64,000 nucleotides of DNA from Vibrio rumoiensis (GTDB lineage Bacteria; Pseudomonadota; Gammaproteobacteria; Enterobacterales; Vibrionaceae). The translations under genes and the position numbers were made by a program. The notes under the pieces were generated by a model. That model was not told where the DNA came from and made no database searches. It saw only the letters and a list, made by a program, of their open reading frames with translations. How positions within the stretch are numbered: the stretch's first letter is position 1; each line of letters begins with the position of its first letter. Positions 62,060 through 64,000 of the stretch are shown here, piece by piece. The DNA lies in NCBI RefSeq assembly GCF_002218045.2, contig NZ_AP018685.1:1426001-1490000 (forward strand), in the 5' to 3' direction.

Positions 62060-62695
62060 TTATACGCGCAAGTGCTCCGCTTTCACGACCATTTGTAAGC
62101 CGTTAGCAAGACGGACACGTACATCGTCTTTATTAATCTCAACAATCGTTGCAGCCATATTGCCTTGCCCCATGTTCACATTGATATCTTTACCGATGAC
62201 GATCTCATCAGATTTCAATTCACGAGTTTCAACAACTGGCGCTTTTTGAGCTGGTTTCTTAGAGTCTGTTTTTGGCTTACGTGGTGCTTTCGGTGTCGCT
62301 TTTGCTTTCGCTTTAGCGGCTCTTTCTTCACGATTTTTATCAGCTTGTTCTTTGCGACGAGCTTGAACACGAGCTTTACTTTCTGCAAGTGTTGCTTGAG
62401 CATGTTCAACATGTTCAGCTTCTAATTCACCGCATGCATTACCGTCAAGGTCAACACGAGTTGCGCCTAATTTCACGCCATGAAGATAACGCCAAGAAGA
62501 CGTATATTGACGTAAAGCAGCACGTAATTGAGTTTTACTTACTTTAGGATCTCTGTTTAGACGCTCGGCAAGATCTTGAAAGATACCAATTTTTAAAGGC
62601 TTTGCTTCACCTTCTAAAGTAAAGCATTGTGGGAAACGTTCAGCAATATAGGCGATGACTTCTTTGCTGTTCTTTAACTTTTCAGTGTTTTCCAT
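62060..62695 (-). CDS. proQ: RNA chaperone ProQ
   Basis: 211-residue global RNA-binding protein. The N-terminal FinO-like domain (~residues 8-115: SKEVIAYIAERFPQCF, LRAALRQYTSSWRYL) binds sRNA and mRNA 3' ends. A long Lys/Ala-rich linker follows (~120-165), then a Tudor-like C-terminal domain (VNMGQGNMAATIVEI). The start MENTEKL with AGGAA upstream fits the family. proQ-prc is a conserved pair. Confidence 0.95.
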   Translation of the reverse strand: MENTEKLKNSKEVIAYIAERFPQCFTLEGEAKPLKIGIFQDLAERLNRDPKVSKTQLRAALRQYTSSWRYLHGVKLGATRVDLDGNACGELEAEHVEHAQATLAESKARVQARRKEQADKNREERAAKAKAKATPKAPRKPKTDSKKPAQKAPVVETRELKSDEIVIGKDINVNMGQGNMAATIVEINKDDVRVRLANGLQMVVKAEHLRV

Positions 62696-62865
62696 GAGGG
62701 TTCCTGGTTGGTGCGGTCTCATCCGCACGGGTGTTCGTATAAATAATTCACGCTATTATAGTGAGATGGAAACGAAAAACCACCAACACGTGCAAATTAA
62801 CATGGGTTATTATGCCCATATGGCATTAAAAAGTTTATTTTCACTCAGAAAAAGCACTTTTAACA

Positions 62866-63336
62866 CTATTTACTAAGATGCGTTTGTAGTAATAATTCCA
62901 CTTCTTTCATCATTGCGACCAAACCTTGTTCATCTTCCTCAGAAAAACGACCAATAGTTGGGCTATCGATATCTAAAACGCCTACCACTTCATTATTGAC
63001 AGAAAATGGGATCACAAGTTCAGAATTACTTTGAGCATCACAAGCAATATGCCCTTCAAATTGATGAACATCATAAATGCGCTGTACACTATTCTCTGCC
63101 GCGGCTGTACCGCACACACCCCTTCCTAATGGAATACGAACACAAGCTGGTAATCCTTGAAAAGGACCAAGTACCAATTGTTCATCTTTTAATAAATAAA
63201 AGCCAACCCAGTTAATATCTTCTAATTCCATGTTCAATAACGAGCTAATATTAGCTAAGTTAGCAATAAGATCGGGTTCAGATTCAATCAATGCTTTCAC
63301 CTGAGCAGTAATACGCTGGTACATCTTTAGACTCAT
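62866..63336 (-). CDS. msrC: Free methionine-(R)-sulfoxide reductase (GAF domain)
   Basis: 156-residue GAF-fold enzyme reducing free Met-R-sulfoxide. The two conserved catalytic cysteine segments are PLGRGVCGTAA (near residue 85) and GHIACDAQS (near 109), followed by ELVIPFSVNNEVVGVLDIDSP. The start MSLKMYQRI with GGAAG upstream is chosen over longer frames. It is divergent from the ABC exporter gene. Confidence 0.92.
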   Translation of the reverse strand: MSLKMYQRITAQVKALIESEPDLIANLANISSLLNMELEDINWVGFYLLKDEQLVLGPFQGLPACVRIPLGRGVCGTAAAENSVQRIYDVHQFEGHIACDAQSNSELVIPFSVNNEVVGVLDIDSPTIGRFSEEDEQGLVAMMKEVELLLQTHLSK

Positions 63337-63404
63337 GCTTTGTCTTCCATCTTTTTTCAATTTACGTACAATGCCAACACCGAAAATAGGGATCATTATC
63401 AAAT

Positions 63405-64000
63405 ATGAATAACGACGATAGGCATATAATTAACCAGAGTTGGTTACTCACTCAAGTTAAGAAGCACAAGGGTAAATTAATCTTTGCCAATGTGGTAGCG
63501 ATTTTAGCCACTATTATCAGTGTGCCTATCCCATTATTAATGCCTTTAATGGTCGACGAAGTTTTGTTAGATAAACCCGCGACTGGCATTGAGTTAATGA
63601 ACGCCATTTTGCCTAGCGCACTTCATAACCCAACAGGGTATATTGGGTTCGTATTTTTATTAATCGTATTAATGCGCACAGCAAGTCAGTTACTTAACAT
63701 TATTCAAAGTCGGCAATTCACTCTCGTATCTAAGACGATTACCTACCATATTCGAGCCAGAATGTTGGATAAACTTGGCCTTATCAGTATTCAACAATAT
63801 GAAACTTGTGGCAGTGGTGGCATTAACTCACATTTAATTACCGATGTTGAGACCATTGATTCTTTTATTGGAACCACTCTTAGCAAATTTATTATTAGTT
63901 TTTTGACCGTATTTGGTACTGCCGTGGTTTTACTCTGGCTAGATTGGCGATTAGGCTTATTTATCCTGCTAGTAAACCCTATTGTTATTTACTTCTCTCG
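63405..64000 (+). CDS. ABC-type exporter, membrane domain, cut by window end
   Basis: First 198 codons of a gene that continues beyond the window. The visible part has an N-terminal cytoplasmic stretch and then at least three hydrophobic helices (VVAILATIISVPIPLLMPLMVDEVLL near residue 30; IGFVFLLIVLMRTA near 82; FLTVFGTAVVLLWL near 165). The segment RARMLDKLGLISIQQYETCGSGGINSHLITDVETI is typical of type-1 ABC exporter membrane domains. An ATPase domain is expected downstream. The substrate is unknown. Confidence 0.75.
   Translation, partial: MNNDDRHIINQSWLLTQVKKHKGKLIFANVVAILATIISVPIPLLMPLMVDEVLLDKPATGIELMNAILPSALHNPTGYIGFVFLLIVLMRTASQLLNIIQSRQFTLVSKTITYHIRARMLDKLGLISIQQYETCGSGGINSHLITDVETIDSFIGTTLSKFIISFLTVFGTAVVLLWLDWRLGLFILLVNPIVIYFS

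Noticed and set aside
62767..62877. 36-codon frame between proQ and msrC
   Set aside because: It has no clear ribosome-binding site, overlaps the msrC end on the other strand, and has no family resemblance.
1..64000. CRISPR arrays, tRNA, rRNA and intact insertion sequences
   Set aside because: I looked for spaced identical repeats, cloverleaf-like segments and transposase frames on both strands and saw none.

Overview
The window looks like chromosomal DNA from a Vibrio-like member of the Vibrionaceae. The support is an A+T-rich base composition, closely packed gammaproteobacterial housekeeping genes (galE, ddl, matP, fabA, rmf, uup, rlmKL, zapC, pyrD, pepN, prc, proQ), a GlyGly-CTERM protein, and a Vibrio-type dif site. 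It lies in the replication terminus: dif, matP and one perfect MatP-binding (matS) sequence are all present.

Left part (1-14.2 kb). A persulfide/CoA-disulfide reductase, cut by the window edge, is divergent from a split YeeE/YedE sulfur transporter. It is followed by a DUF2789 gene, pxpA, galE, a tiny membrane protein, a LysR regulator, the lysine acetyltransferase pat, a SPOR lipoprotein, ddl, a lone tyrosine recombinase, yciH, a MATE pump and a cystatin-like lipoprotein.

Phosphonate region (14.4-29.8 kb). The carbon-phosphorus lyase pathway is in two blocks. The importer phnC-phnD-phnE1-phnE2 is separated from phnF-G-H-I-J-K-L-M-N-P by a glutathione S-transferase-like gene and a U32-family gene. 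The second block is compact, with many overlapping starts and stops. PhnF-type operator candidates lie upstream of phnF.

Prophage (29.87-37.77 kb). A complete filamentous phage (Inovirus) of about 7.9 kb is integrated at dif. The left junction is a rebuilt 28-bp dif; the right junction keeps only the host XerC arm. The phage carries two regulators on the minus strand. On the plus strand it carries a small protein, an initiator, a ssDNA-binding protein, two tiny membrane proteins, the major coat protein, a coat terminator, an adhesin, a pVI-like protein, Zot and its own secretin. Integration appears to replace the C-terminus of one regulator gene with host dif sequence.

Right part (37.8-64 kb). 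A degenerate stretch, a cytochrome c, matP, a Lon-like protease, fabA with FadR- and FabR-like sites, rmf, a DUF3466 protein, uup, a glutaredoxin-like gene, rlmKL, zapC, pyrD with a PurR-like operator and a CTP-switch-like leader, the large NAD-glutamate dehydrogenase, pepN, a hypothetical exported protein, prc-proQ, msrC and the start of an ABC exporter. Apart from the Lon-like gene, fabA and the exporter, these genes are on the minus strand.

No tRNA, rRNA, CRISPR array or intact insertion sequence was seen.
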